NCBI GenBank assembly: GCA_900016875.1
Contig: FCNR01000028.1
Coordinates: 91,748 to 155,747 of the forward strand
Length of the DNA stretch: 64,000 bases
DNA from: Eubacteriaceae bacterium CHKCI004
GTDB taxonomy: Bacteria > Bacillota > Clostridia > Lachnospirales > Lachnospiraceae
Direction of reading: 5' to 3'
The position numbers and the translations under genes were made by a program. Below are positions 8,238 to 15,843 of this stretch, piece after piece; the first letter of the stretch is position 1, and each line of letters begins with the position of its first letter. The notes under the pieces were generated by a model that had not been told where the DNA came from, did no database searches, and saw only the letters and a list, made by a program, of their open reading frames with translations.

Positions 8238-8277
8238 GTGGGAGGGAGATTCCCGCAATTACCACAATAGGAGGTTA
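8238..8277 (+). promoter_or_regulatory. L1-binding-type mRNA structure before rplK
   Basis: The sequence can fold with an outer GTGG/CCAC helix, an inner GGGA/TCCC helix and a one-sided loop GCAATTA on the 3' side, ending just before the AGGAGG of rplK. This shape (two helices with an asymmetric loop) is that of ribosomal protein L1 autoregulatory sites. It has a near copy at 8740-8776. Confidence 0.6.
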
Positions 8278-8283
8278 GCTATC

Positions 8284-8709
8284 ATGGCGAAGAAAGTAAC
8301 AGGTTATATTAAATTACAGATTCCGGCAGGCAAGGCAACTCCTGCACCGCCTGTAGGTCCGGCCTTAGGTCAGCACGGAGTAAATATCGTACAGTTTACG
8401 AAGGAGTTCAACGCAAGAACAGCAGATAAAGGCGATCTGATCATCCCTGTCGTAATCACGGTATATCAGGACAGAACATTCAGTTTCATTACAAAAACTC
8501 CACCGGCAGCAGTATTATTAAAGAAATACTGCAACATCAAATCCGGTTCCGGCGAACCAAACAGAACAAAAGTGGCATCTATCTCCAAAGATAAGATCAA
8601 AGAGATTGCCGAAATGAAAATGCCGGACTTAAATGCAGCTAGTATCGAAGCAGCTATGAGCATGATTGCAGGTACTGCAAGAAGCATGGGAATCACTGTT
8701 GAGGACTAA
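8284..8709 (+). CDS. rplK: 50S ribosomal protein L11
   Basis: The 141-aa L11 has the canonical N-terminal segment [20 protein letters not shown] with GQHGVNI after it, and a C-terminal rRNA-binding domain ending GTARSMGI. It forms the GTPase-associated stalk base and is needed for stringent RelA activation. An AGGAGG site lies upstream, within the L1-type leader structure. Confidence 0.97.
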   Translation: MAKKVTGYIKLQIPAGKATPAPPVGPALGQHGVNIVQFTKEFNARTADKGDLIIPVVITVYQDRTFSFITKTPPAAVLLKKYCNIKSGSGEPNRTKVASISKDKIKEIAEMKMPDLNAASIEAAMSMIAGTARSMGITVED

Positions 8710-8739
8710 TTGTAATTTTGAAGGATTTAATTTGACGAA

Positions 8740-8776
8740 GTGGGAGGGTCGCTCCCGATAATACCACAGGAGGTTA
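8740..8776 (+). promoter_or_regulatory. second L1-binding-type mRNA structure, before rplA
   Basis: GTGG/CCAC outer and GGGAG/CTCCC inner helices flank a GATAATA loop, directly followed by the AGGAGG of rplA. It closely matches the element at 8238-8277 in sequence and in its position relative to the ribosome binding site, so L1 may repress both rplK and its own gene separately. Confidence 0.6.
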
Positions 8777-8784
8777 TTTTTAAA

Positions 8785-9477
8785 ATGAAAAAAGGTAAGA
8801 GATATCAGGAAGCTGCAAAGCTCAGAGATAAAACCAATTTATACGAAGCACCGGAAGCTATCGCCATCGTAAAAAAAGCAGCCAGTGCAAAATTTGACGA
8901 GACAATCGAAGCTCACTTAAAGATGGGTCTTGACGGACGTCACGCAGACCAGCAGATTCGTGGTGCGGTTGTACTGCCTCACGGAACTGGTAAAAAAGTT
9001 CGTGTCCTTGTTTTCGCAAAAGGCGACAAGGCAGAGGAAGCTGCAGCAGCAGGCGCAGAATTCGTAGGAGCAGAGGAGTTAATTCCGAAGATCCAGAACG
9101 AAGGATGGCTTGAGTTTGACAAAGTTGTTGCAACACCGAACATGATGAGCGTAGTAGGACGTCTGGGACGTATCCTCGGACCGAAAGGCTTAATGCCTAA
9201 CCCGAAAGCCGGCACCGTAACCATGGACGTAGGCAAAGCCGTTCAGGAATTAAAAGCCGGTAAGATTGAGTACAGATTGGATAAGACCAACATCGTTCAC
9301 GTGCCAATCGGAAAAGCTTCTTTCACAGAGGAGCAGTTAAACGAAAACTTCCAGACATTAATAGATGCAATCAACAAAGCAAAACCAGCGGCAGCAAAAG
9401 GACAGTACATCAGAAGTGCTACTATTGCTTCCACCATGGGCCCTGGCGTTAAGCTGAACACTGCAAGATTAGTATAA
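8785..9477 (+). CDS. rplA: 50S ribosomal protein L1
   Basis: A 230-aa L1 protein, starting at the ATG at 8785 behind AGGAGGTTA; a longer in-frame start at 8740 would lie inside the leader structure. The family signature [20 protein letters not shown] is present near residue 128. L1 forms the mobile stalk at the E site and represses its own mRNA. In most Firmicutes rplJ-rplL follow directly; here a haem-uptake block of about 18 kb intervenes. Confidence 0.97.
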   Translation: MKKGKRYQEAAKLRDKTNLYEAPEAIAIVKKAASAKFDETIEAHLKMGLDGRHADQQIRGAVVLPHGTGKKVRVLVFAKGDKAEEAAAAGAEFVGAEELIPKIQNEGWLEFDKVVATPNMMSVVGRLGRILGPKGLMPNPKAGTVTMDVGKAVQELKAGKIEYRLDKTNIVHVPIGKASFTEEQLNENFQTLIDAINKAKPAAAKGQYIRSATIASTMGPGVKLNTARLV

Positions 9478-9512
9478 TAACTTTTCAGAACAGCGATTGC
9501 AAAGAAAACACA

Positions 9513-9573
9513 ACGGACAATTCTCACGACCGCAGACGCGGCCGCGGGGGTTGTCCGTTTTTTCTTTTTGCTT
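9513..9573 (+). terminator. rho-independent terminator after rplA
   Basis: ACGGACAA and TTGTCCGT form the outer stem, with a GC-rich inner part (CGCAGACGCGGCCGCGG), followed by a T-rich tail TTTTTTCTTTTT. It closes the rpmG-rplA unit. Confidence 0.88.
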
Positions 9574-9642
9574 TCAGGATTTCCGGCAAGAAAAAGTCAA
9601 AGACTCAAAGATTCAAAATAGCGCATTCTCATTCTAAGGGAA

Positions 9643-9671
9643 TTGATTAATTTATATAGGAAGAGTATAAT
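9643..9671 (+). promoter_or_regulatory. promoter of the 51-aa ORF unit
   Basis: TTGATT (9643-9648) and a consensus TATAAT (9666-9671) are 17 bp apart, 51 bases before the ATG at 9722. Confidence 0.65.
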
Positions 9672-9721
9672 GAATATATTACGGAGAGGGGCAGGACGAC
9701 CGGATGGGGAAAGGAGAAATT

Positions 9722-9877
9722 ATGGAAGATATGGGCATGACTGATTTACAGTTTAAGAGCTGGTTAAGGCAGATTATACGCCGATTGGAAGAAGCAGAAA
9801 GTGAAGACAGTAAAGAAAAAACGGATATAAAACTGGATGAGTTATTGAAAGATTTGAGAGAAGATTTACAGGGATGA
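9722..9877 (+). CDS. small conserved-looking protein, 51 aa, unknown function
   Basis: The ORF reads MEDMGMTDLQFKSWLRQIIR and continues with a highly charged helical stretch ending LRED then LQG. An AAGGAGAAA site precedes its ATG at good spacing, and a consensus promoter and a downstream terminator make it a self-contained unit. The TDLQFK...IIRRLE pattern resembles small repeated proteins carried near integrative elements in gut Clostridia; that resemblance is a recollection and weak. No membrane helix or signal peptide is visible. Function unknown. Confidence 0.65.
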   Translation: MEDMGMTDLQFKSWLRQIIRRLEEAESEDSKEKTDIKLDELLKDLREDLQG

Positions 9878-9901
9878 TAACTTCTTACAACAGGAACAGC
9901 A

Positions 9902-10020
9902 GAGAGGGCGGACCTGCCGCCGCTCTCCGCATAAAAAGAATACCATAATATGATGAGGGCGTCAAAAGGTATTTTGACGCCTATGATACACGGGTTGCTA
10001 TGTGCTGACGCTTGTATCAT
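9902..10020 (+). ncRNA. highly structured 3' region, possible non-coding RNA
   Basis: Three consecutive hairpins can be read: GAGGGCGG/CCGCCGCTCTC (about 9903-9927), a perfect 10-bp stem GGCGTCAAAA/TTTTGACGCC with a GGTA loop (9958-9981), and ATGATACA/TGTATCAT (9983-9990 with 10013-10020). They lie between the 51-aa ORF and a strong terminator. No coding potential was seen. It could be a 3'-UTR-derived RNA or a remnant of an element end; it matches no RNA family I can name. Confidence 0.4.
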
Positions 10021-10050
10021 AATATATTTCTGATTACAATAATAATTTGA

Positions 10051-10100
10051 GAAGGCCTTATCGTCTGTGCTTCAGGGTACAGAGATAAGGCCTCTTTTTT
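10051..10100 (+). terminator. rho-independent terminator of the small unit
   Basis: AGGCCTTATC (10053-10062) pairs perfectly with GATAAGGCCT (10084-10093), extended inside by TCTGT/ACAGA, and is followed by TCTTTTTT. It isolates the upstream unit from the haem locus. Confidence 0.9.
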
Positions 10101-10170
10101 GCTTTTTATACGATTTTTCTTGCTGACGGGGACTTTTTAAGATAATAAGCCCGTCCGGAGCCTAATTGAT

Positions 10171-10185
10171 AAATAATGATTATTT
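10171..10185. promoter_or_regulatory. Fur-like 7-1-7 palindrome
   Basis: AAATAATGATTATTT is a perfect 7-1-7 palindrome that differs from the Bacillus Fur box TGATAATnATTATCA only in the outer two positions of each arm. It lies upstream of a weak promoter (TTGACG at 10260-10265) for the haem-locus leader ORF. Confidence 0.5.
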
Positions 10186-10296
10186 AGAGAAAAGTGGTAT
10201 AAATAAAGGCTGTGACGGGCACGAAAACCGTGCGCAGGATGCACGATCGAAAAAACTATTTGACGCTTACAGAGAATCGTGATAAGAATGTGACAT

Positions 10297-10318
10297 AAGG
10301 TAGTTGCAACTAACCTAA
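10297..10318. promoter_or_regulatory. DtxR-like imperfect palindrome
   Basis: AAGGTAGTTGCAACTAACCTAA contains the right half-site CTAACCTAA of DtxR/IdeR operators and a left arm that mirrors it with one base missing. It lies between the putative promoter and the first gene of the haem locus, which encodes a DtxR-type regulator further down. Confidence 0.5.
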
Positions 10319-10371
10319 AATAGAAGCAGTAAAATAATGATATTTTTATACATTTAAGAGGAGGAGAATCG

Positions 10372-10455
10372 ATGATAATAAGCAAATTAAAGAAACTGAC
10401 GGCGATAACGGCTCAAGATTTTGATAAATTGCAAAGAGGAGGACGAATGATATGA
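10372..10455 (+). CDS. 27-aa leader ORF translationally coupled to the first haem-locus gene
   Basis: The ORF starts ATGATAATAAGC after a strong AAGAGGAGGAG site and encodes a basic 27-residue peptide (MIISKLKKLTAITAQDFDKL plus seven residues). Its TGA overlaps the ATG of the next gene (ATGA), and the AGAGGAGG for that gene lies inside it. This is the pattern of a coupled leader peptide, though it could also be a small functional peptide. It has no close counterpart that I know. Confidence 0.55.
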   Translation: MIISKLKKLTAITAQDFDKLQRGGRMI

Positions 10456-12092
10456 AGTACATCGGGAAAGTCTTATTAAGCTTCCTGCTGGTTGTTTCCG
10501 TACTTCTTGGTTCCAATCCTTTCTATGCGAGCGCGCAGGCCGGCGATGACGCCGGTCTGTCTGCTTCTGATACGGAAACATCTTTCAGTAATCCAATCAA
10601 TCTTTCAAAAGGACAATATCGAATTAAACTTAACTTTCTGAACAGAAAAAAAGGAGAATACTCGCCGTATAGTGAAAGCACTGGTTATACTTTATCTACT
10701 TATGGACTGCTGACAGTTGACAATGAAAAAAGCACTTTAAAAATAAAAAAATACGGATATTCAGGAAGCTACACAAGTCTTTTTTTGAAAAGTGAAAAAG
10801 CAGCAGATATCGCAGCAGAAGTAACTGATAAAAATGGAAAACCACGCTTTCCAAAGTTTGCAGCAGATGAAAATTGGGAAGACTATAGTAGCCAACAAAG
10901 ATATTTTACTGAACTATATTCATCAAATGACTTTTATGATGGAACGGAAGGGCTGCTTGTAGAAGAAGATCTAGAAAGAAACGCTGCATATTTCACAGTT
11001 CCGGTGGATTTGGATTATGGGTGTCTGGGATATTTTTCGTGGAACACTGCTGGCTATCTGGAAAGTTATTATATTGTGCCTGAAGTGAAAACAGCAGTGT
11101 CCCTGGATGAGTTAGAAGGGGCAAAACAAAATGAGACGATGGGCTATCAATATACAGATGATAATCCTGTGATGTCTGCCGAAGGAAATGGGGGAAATAT
11201 GAAGCAAAATACACGTAGTACAATTGAAGATTATGATGTATTTAATTCTAAAGCCTCAATTATCAAACGGGATGAAAATGGTCTGACTGCTTCATTTAAC
11301 ATTAATGAACGTTTTGTGGGAAGTAAGGATAAAGCAGTAGAGAAAGTAATGATTTCTCCTACGGATACAAGTGAAGCGGAGAATCCGTATCGTTGGGGTC
11401 GGACAAATCGAACCTATGTACAATGGTCGGAAATTCCAATTGAAAATGGTTCTTTTACTCTCAGTTTTAGCGAAGAAGAAATAATTTTTGGAAAGGAATT
11501 GATGGTCAAGAGAAATGTAACTGGAAATAATAATTGCTGGTATATGACCATGATTCCGCTGGTAGAGGAGTTAAAAATTATCGATATCACTGATGAGGAC
11601 AGCGGAGTTACTTTCCGATATTCTAATCATTTTCTTGCAGAGGACAATGTTCGGCTGGAAGCAAAGAAAATAACAGAGGAGACGGAAATTCCGGAAGGAT
11701 TAAAAGAGTCTTATTATGATAATGAACAGATTGATACGAGTACTCTGGAATTATATAAGATAATGGTGACTTATGCTGACGGAACTCCGATTCCACAATA
11801 TATGTGGGCACGGATGAGTTATATGTTTTTATTCCCACGTTCTGAAACAATGGTTGGAGAGAGACGCACAGTGAATTTGTATCAGGAGCAAAGTGGATGG
11901 GCAGATGACGATTATATTCGTTCTGTGACGTTAGAGGCGGAAGAGCTTGAAGATAGCAGCATACGTCCATGGGTATTCAGCCATATGGCAGAGCCTTCTA
12001 TTGATGATCTGATCCCCTGTCTTATTTGGCACAATCGAGAAATTATTCAACGGAAACTTATGGCATCGTATTTGCAACACAAAACACCATAG
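10452..12092 (+). pseudogene. NEAT-like secreted surface protein, 5' part of a frame-broken gene
   Basis: The 546-aa frame begins with a clear signal peptide (MKYIGKVLLSFLLVVSVLLG, cleavage near SAQA). Successive beta-rich segments with NEAT-like openings follow (NLSKGQYRIKLNF near residue 52) and two further less certain repeats to residue ~510. After about residue 520 the frame becomes unlike a domain and stops at 12092. The next ORF begins in the -1 frame inside this one, lacks a signal peptide and continues the same kind of repeat. The simplest reading is one haem-binding surface protein of about 1,260 aa broken by a one-base loss between 12008 and 12091. A sequencing error there is possible. 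Confidence 0.65.
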
Positions 12093-14284
12093 ATATAACA
12101 AATTATGAAAATGGTGTTTATGAAGCGAAAGTTTCCCTGCTTAGACAGGGAAGCAGTTATTATTCGGCATGCGCCGGTCTGCTTGACGATGATGCGATTA
12201 TTGCGCTTGACGAGGAGAAAATACATGTATATCTGAACTTTACAGAAGAAGGCGAGGTGGCATTTGGCTCCGGTTACTATCAGGGTGGGTTAAAAGCTTA
12301 TGATAATACAACAAATGAGTATATTGAAGGCAGTGAAGTTGTATACAGTTACATGTGCAACAGTGACGGAACATTATTGGATAATACATCCTATAATGCT
12401 TTGACAGAGTTCCCGTGTATTCTTTCCACAAGAATCACTTTGGATGATCGTTCCCTGTATGGAGACGAATCTTTGACAGGACATTATCGTATGGGTATCA
12501 TCTCCCCTGTTATGGCGGCCATGAGTGGAATCGCTTATGCGGATGTGGAACCGATAGGAGTGGATTTGGGTATTGTTTCCATGAAAAAGGTAGCAGATCT
12601 GACAGATACGGAAAAGCTCAACTCCATCCCAACCTACCAGAAATCTGTTCTCATGCGCAGCATTCAGCGCGGAGACCTGTATCTGGAAGGAAGGGCAGAC
12701 TATGCAGCCGATGCCGTGACTGCGTTGGAGAGTGCAGTGGAGGCAGGAAGAACCTATTACTATAATGATCTGAAAGATGTGGATAATAAGTCTGCGGAGA
12801 AAAAACAGTCCGACAGGATCAAAGAGTTATCCGACGCCATCGAGAACGCGATTACCGCGCTGGATGTTCCGGGAAATGTGGATAAATCCGCATTGAAAGC
12901 GGCCATCGGTGAAGCAAAAGCTCTGACAGAGGGAGAGTATACCACTTTAAGCTGGGGCGCTCTCAGCAAGGCTCTTTCTGACGCCGTTGTTACCAATAAC
13001 CGCGCGGATGTTTCCCAGTCCGTGGTAGATGCGGAAGTGAAGAATCTGGAAGCGGCCATGGCGGCGCTGGAAAAAAGAAGCGGGGACGCGGTGAATCCTA
13101 CAACGCTTTCTGACGGCGTATACCGGATCCCTGCGGGACTGTATAAGAACTCCAATGTAAAGAGTGTTTCCGACGCCGCTCTGGATGTGGCGTATCTGGA
13201 GGTGAAGGATGGACAGGCAAAGGTTACTCTGTCGTTCGTTCCGTGGGAAGACGGCGCGGTGAATCTGACGGCTCTTTCCACTTTAAGCAACATCACTTCC
13301 CAGGTATGGAATCCGTACGAGATTGCAGACTGTGAGAGGACGCCGGTGGAACCGACGGAGACTTACGCTGTGGGAGAGGAAAGCTATCCGAAAGAGATGG
13401 TTCTGGATGTAACCCTCCCGGCAACCCTGGATTCCAGTGACAATTATATCTGGACGGAGACCACGGTGCGCTCCGGTGAGACGGAGACGACCGAGTACGC
13501 CAGATTGTATCTGGATTATACCGGTATCCTCAATGTGACTGACGCGTGGAATGCGCTGGAGACAGCAGAGAGCTATATGGAGACAGATTACACGGCGGAC
13601 AGCTGGAAGACATTTGCCGATGCGCTGGCCGCTCTGGAAAATGCGCTGTCAGGGCAGGCGGATAAAGCGTCCCTGCAGGCGGCGGTGGATGCTCTCGCCG
13701 ATGCGCAGAAAGCGCTGGAAAAAGTCAGTGAGCCTGCGACGGAGCAGCCGTCCACCCAGAGTCCGCAGCAGACTACGCAGGAGCCGCAGACCGGACAGCA
13801 GACGCCGGCTGCCGGTGAACCGCAGACTGGCAGCCAGCAGACAGCTCCTGTGGCGGGGATGGTCGGCGAGATCTTCAAAGTGAAGGGGAATACCTACCGG
13901 CTCACTTCCAATGGAGCGAGTCCGGCGGCCACTCTTGTGAAAGCTTCCAAAAAGAAGGCGAAAATCACAGTGCCGGCTTCCGTGAAGAAGAACGGCGTGG
14001 CGGTTTCCGTGACGGCCATCGGCAACAATGCATTTAAGAACCGGAAGAAGGTACGGACGGTCGTTATCGGAAAAAATGTACAGCAGATCGGAAAGAATGC
14101 CTTCGCCGGATGCGAAAAACTGAGAAAAATTACGGTGAAAACAAAGACTCTGCGAATGGTCGGAAAGAATGCTCTGCGGGGAATCTCCAGCCGGGCAGTG
14201 GTGAAAGTGCCAAAGAAATCCTTAAAGAGATATCAGAAACTTTTCCGCAATAAGGGGCAGAGAAGAACCGTAGTGATCCGGTAA
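12026..14284 (+). pseudogene. NEAT-like/LRR surface protein, 3' part of the frame-broken gene
   Basis: The 752-aa frame opens only with a TTG and has no ribosome binding site or signal peptide, so it is probably not translated alone. Its content is a beta domain (IDITNYENGVYEAKV), two FIVAR-like helical modules (about residues 285-350 and 505-570), a NEAT-type domain between them (LSDGVYRIPAGLY near 370, ending with a YARLY motif like the YxxxY haem motif) and a P/Q/T-rich linker. A BspA-type LRR module closes it (AIGNNAFKNRKK ... NAFAGCEKL). The tail is closely related to the tail of the next gene. Confidence 0.65.
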
Positions 14285-14373
14285 TCTTTGTAACAAAAAA
14301 CGCTATAAAATCTGTGGAGGGTCGTTGCTGTTCACTGGGTGGACAGTAGCGGTAAATACACACAGCCGGGCTT

Positions 14374-14407
14374 GTCCTGCCGTCTTTCCTGCGGCAGGAC
14401 TTGTTCT
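14374..14407 (+). terminator. possible terminator between surface gene and regulator
   Basis: GTCCTGCCG (14374-14382) pairs with CGGCAGGAC (14392-14400) and is followed by TTGTTCT. The T-run is poor, so partial termination or an mRNA stabilising stem are both possible. Confidence 0.45.
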
Positions 14408-14437
14408 GGTGTTATGTTCAAAGAAAGGAGAAGTTCT

Positions 14438-15625
14438 ATGACGCAGCCTGGAGAAAATGGAGATGGTTTTCAGGGAAAGATCGGTCAGAACGTGCGGAAA
14501 AGCCGCACGGAAATTGAAGAAAATATATTGCGGCTTTTGTATGAATGGTGGGTGCAGGGCAGGCAGCTTACCAGAGATATGGTATGTGAGAAAATGGAAA
14601 TGACCAGAAGAAAGCTGGCCTACTACATCACGTCCATGACGGACCATGGATATCTGGAGAAAACGGCGGGACAGGAAATTCTTTTGCTGACGGATTTTGG
14701 GAAGGAGCAGGGAGCCGACTGCCACTGCCGCCATCAAAGCATCACACATTTTATCCAGATGACCTGCGGTCTTGATGAAGAAGACGCGGCGGAGAACGCC
14801 TGCCGTATGGAACATGTCATAAGCGGCGACGTGATAGAGGGCATATACCATTTTCTGCGCACAGGAGAAATCTACGACAGCGTGGTGAGAAATATGGATT
14901 TTCACACCAGATACGCAGTGGGCCGGTATACATTTTCTATGGCCATCTATCAGATGGACCGGAGGTATCCAAGAGTGTTGGCGGAGGATGACCCTGTGTT
15001 TGCCAAGGGAGACGTTATTGATGAGAAACCATCACAGACCCCGGAAGAGGATGATCAGAATCCTGGCGGCGATCAGGGCAATGAGGATAACAACAAACCG
15101 TCCGGCGACGTGCAGACACCGGGAACCGGCGCGGGACAGAATCAGAATACACAGAACAGCCAGAATGCGGCGCAGACGCCGGATGCAGGCGCGCAGAAGG
15201 CATCCCTTCGTACCGGAGCCACCTACACCGCAGGAGGAAATACCTATCAGGCGGCTTCCGCAGGAACGGTGGCGCTGACGGCGGCCGCCAACAAGAAGTC
15301 CGTCAATGTTCCGGCTACGGTGAACATCAATGGGGTAACGGCGAAAGTGACAGCCATCGGCAACAACGCTTTTAAGAAAGCCAGAAAGAAACTGACGAAA
15401 GTGACCATCGGCGCCAATGTGACCAGCATCGGAAAGAAAGCCTTTGCCGGCTGCAAAAAGCTTAAGAAAATCACTGTAAAGACGAAGCAGTTAAACAGCG
15501 TCGGAGCGAAAGCGCTGAAAGGCATCAGCAAAAATGCGGTCATCAAAGTGCCGAAGAAAAACAAAAAGGTTTACACAAAATTGCTGAAAAATAAAGGACA
15601 GGTAAAGAGTGTAAAGATTCGATAA
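14438..15625 (+). CDS. DtxR-family metal-dependent regulator fused to a BspA-type LRR tail
   Basis: Starting from the ATG at 14438 (AAAGGAG upstream) the protein has 395 aa. Residues ~20-90 are a winged helix (EENILRLLYEWW, then RRKLAYYITSMTDHGYLEK). Residues ~95-145 match the DtxR dimerisation/metal domain: RH near 98-99 and ENACRMEH at 119-126, equivalent to the Cys102, Glu105 and His106 metal ligands of DtxR, while DtxR Met10, Glu83 and His98 appear replaced. A Q/N/P-rich linker (~195-255) leads into LRR_5-like repeats (AIGNNAFKKARKK, KAFAGCKKL) like those ending the preceding surface protein. No signal peptide is present, so the normally secreted LRR module would be cytoplasmic. It probably controls the haem genes. 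Confidence 0.8.
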   Translation: MTQPGENGDGFQGKIGQNVRKSRTEIEENILRLLYEWWVQGRQLTRDMVCEKMEMTRRKLAYYITSMTDHGYLEKTAGQEILLLTDFGKEQGADCHCRHQSITHFIQMTCGLDEEDAAENACRMEHVISGDVIEGIYHFLRTGEIYDSVVRNMDFHTRYAVGRYTFSMAIYQMDRRYPRVLAEDDPVFAKGDVIDEKPSQTPEEDDQNPGGDQGNEDNNKPSGDVQTPGTGAGQNQNTQNSQNAAQTPDAGAQKASLRTGATYTAGGNTYQAASAGTVALTAAANKKSVNVPATVNINGVTAKVTAIGNNAFKKARKKLTKVTIGANVTSIGKKAFAGCKKLKKITVKTKQLNSVGAKALKGISKNAVIKVPKKNKKVYTKLLKNKGQVKSVKIR

Positions 15626-15843
15626 ATCATTTTGCCCTTTTCCGGAGAGACGGCCTGCAGATTGCGGGCGGCTCTCTCCGACGGGAACAGATTTCCTGCC
15701 GGAAGCTGCTTTTTATGACATTTTATGCTCATTCCGGCGGGAAAACTGAAAAATATTGTGGCCCCATGGCAGAAGCAGGCGTTGTCTTCCGTTATGGGGC
15801 GGCAGTATTTGTGACAAAAATGGGATTAAGAGGAGGAAATGTG

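Noticed and set aside
10200..10260. Possible riboswitch (c-di-GMP-like) in the GTGACGGGCACG / CCGTGCGCAGG stretch
   Set aside because: Short stems are present but the conserved core of known riboswitch classes could not be found.
12008..12092. Programmed -1 ribosomal frameshift joining the two surface ORFs
   Set aside because: No slippery heptamer in the correct frame and no obvious downstream stimulator, so mutation or sequencing error is more likely.
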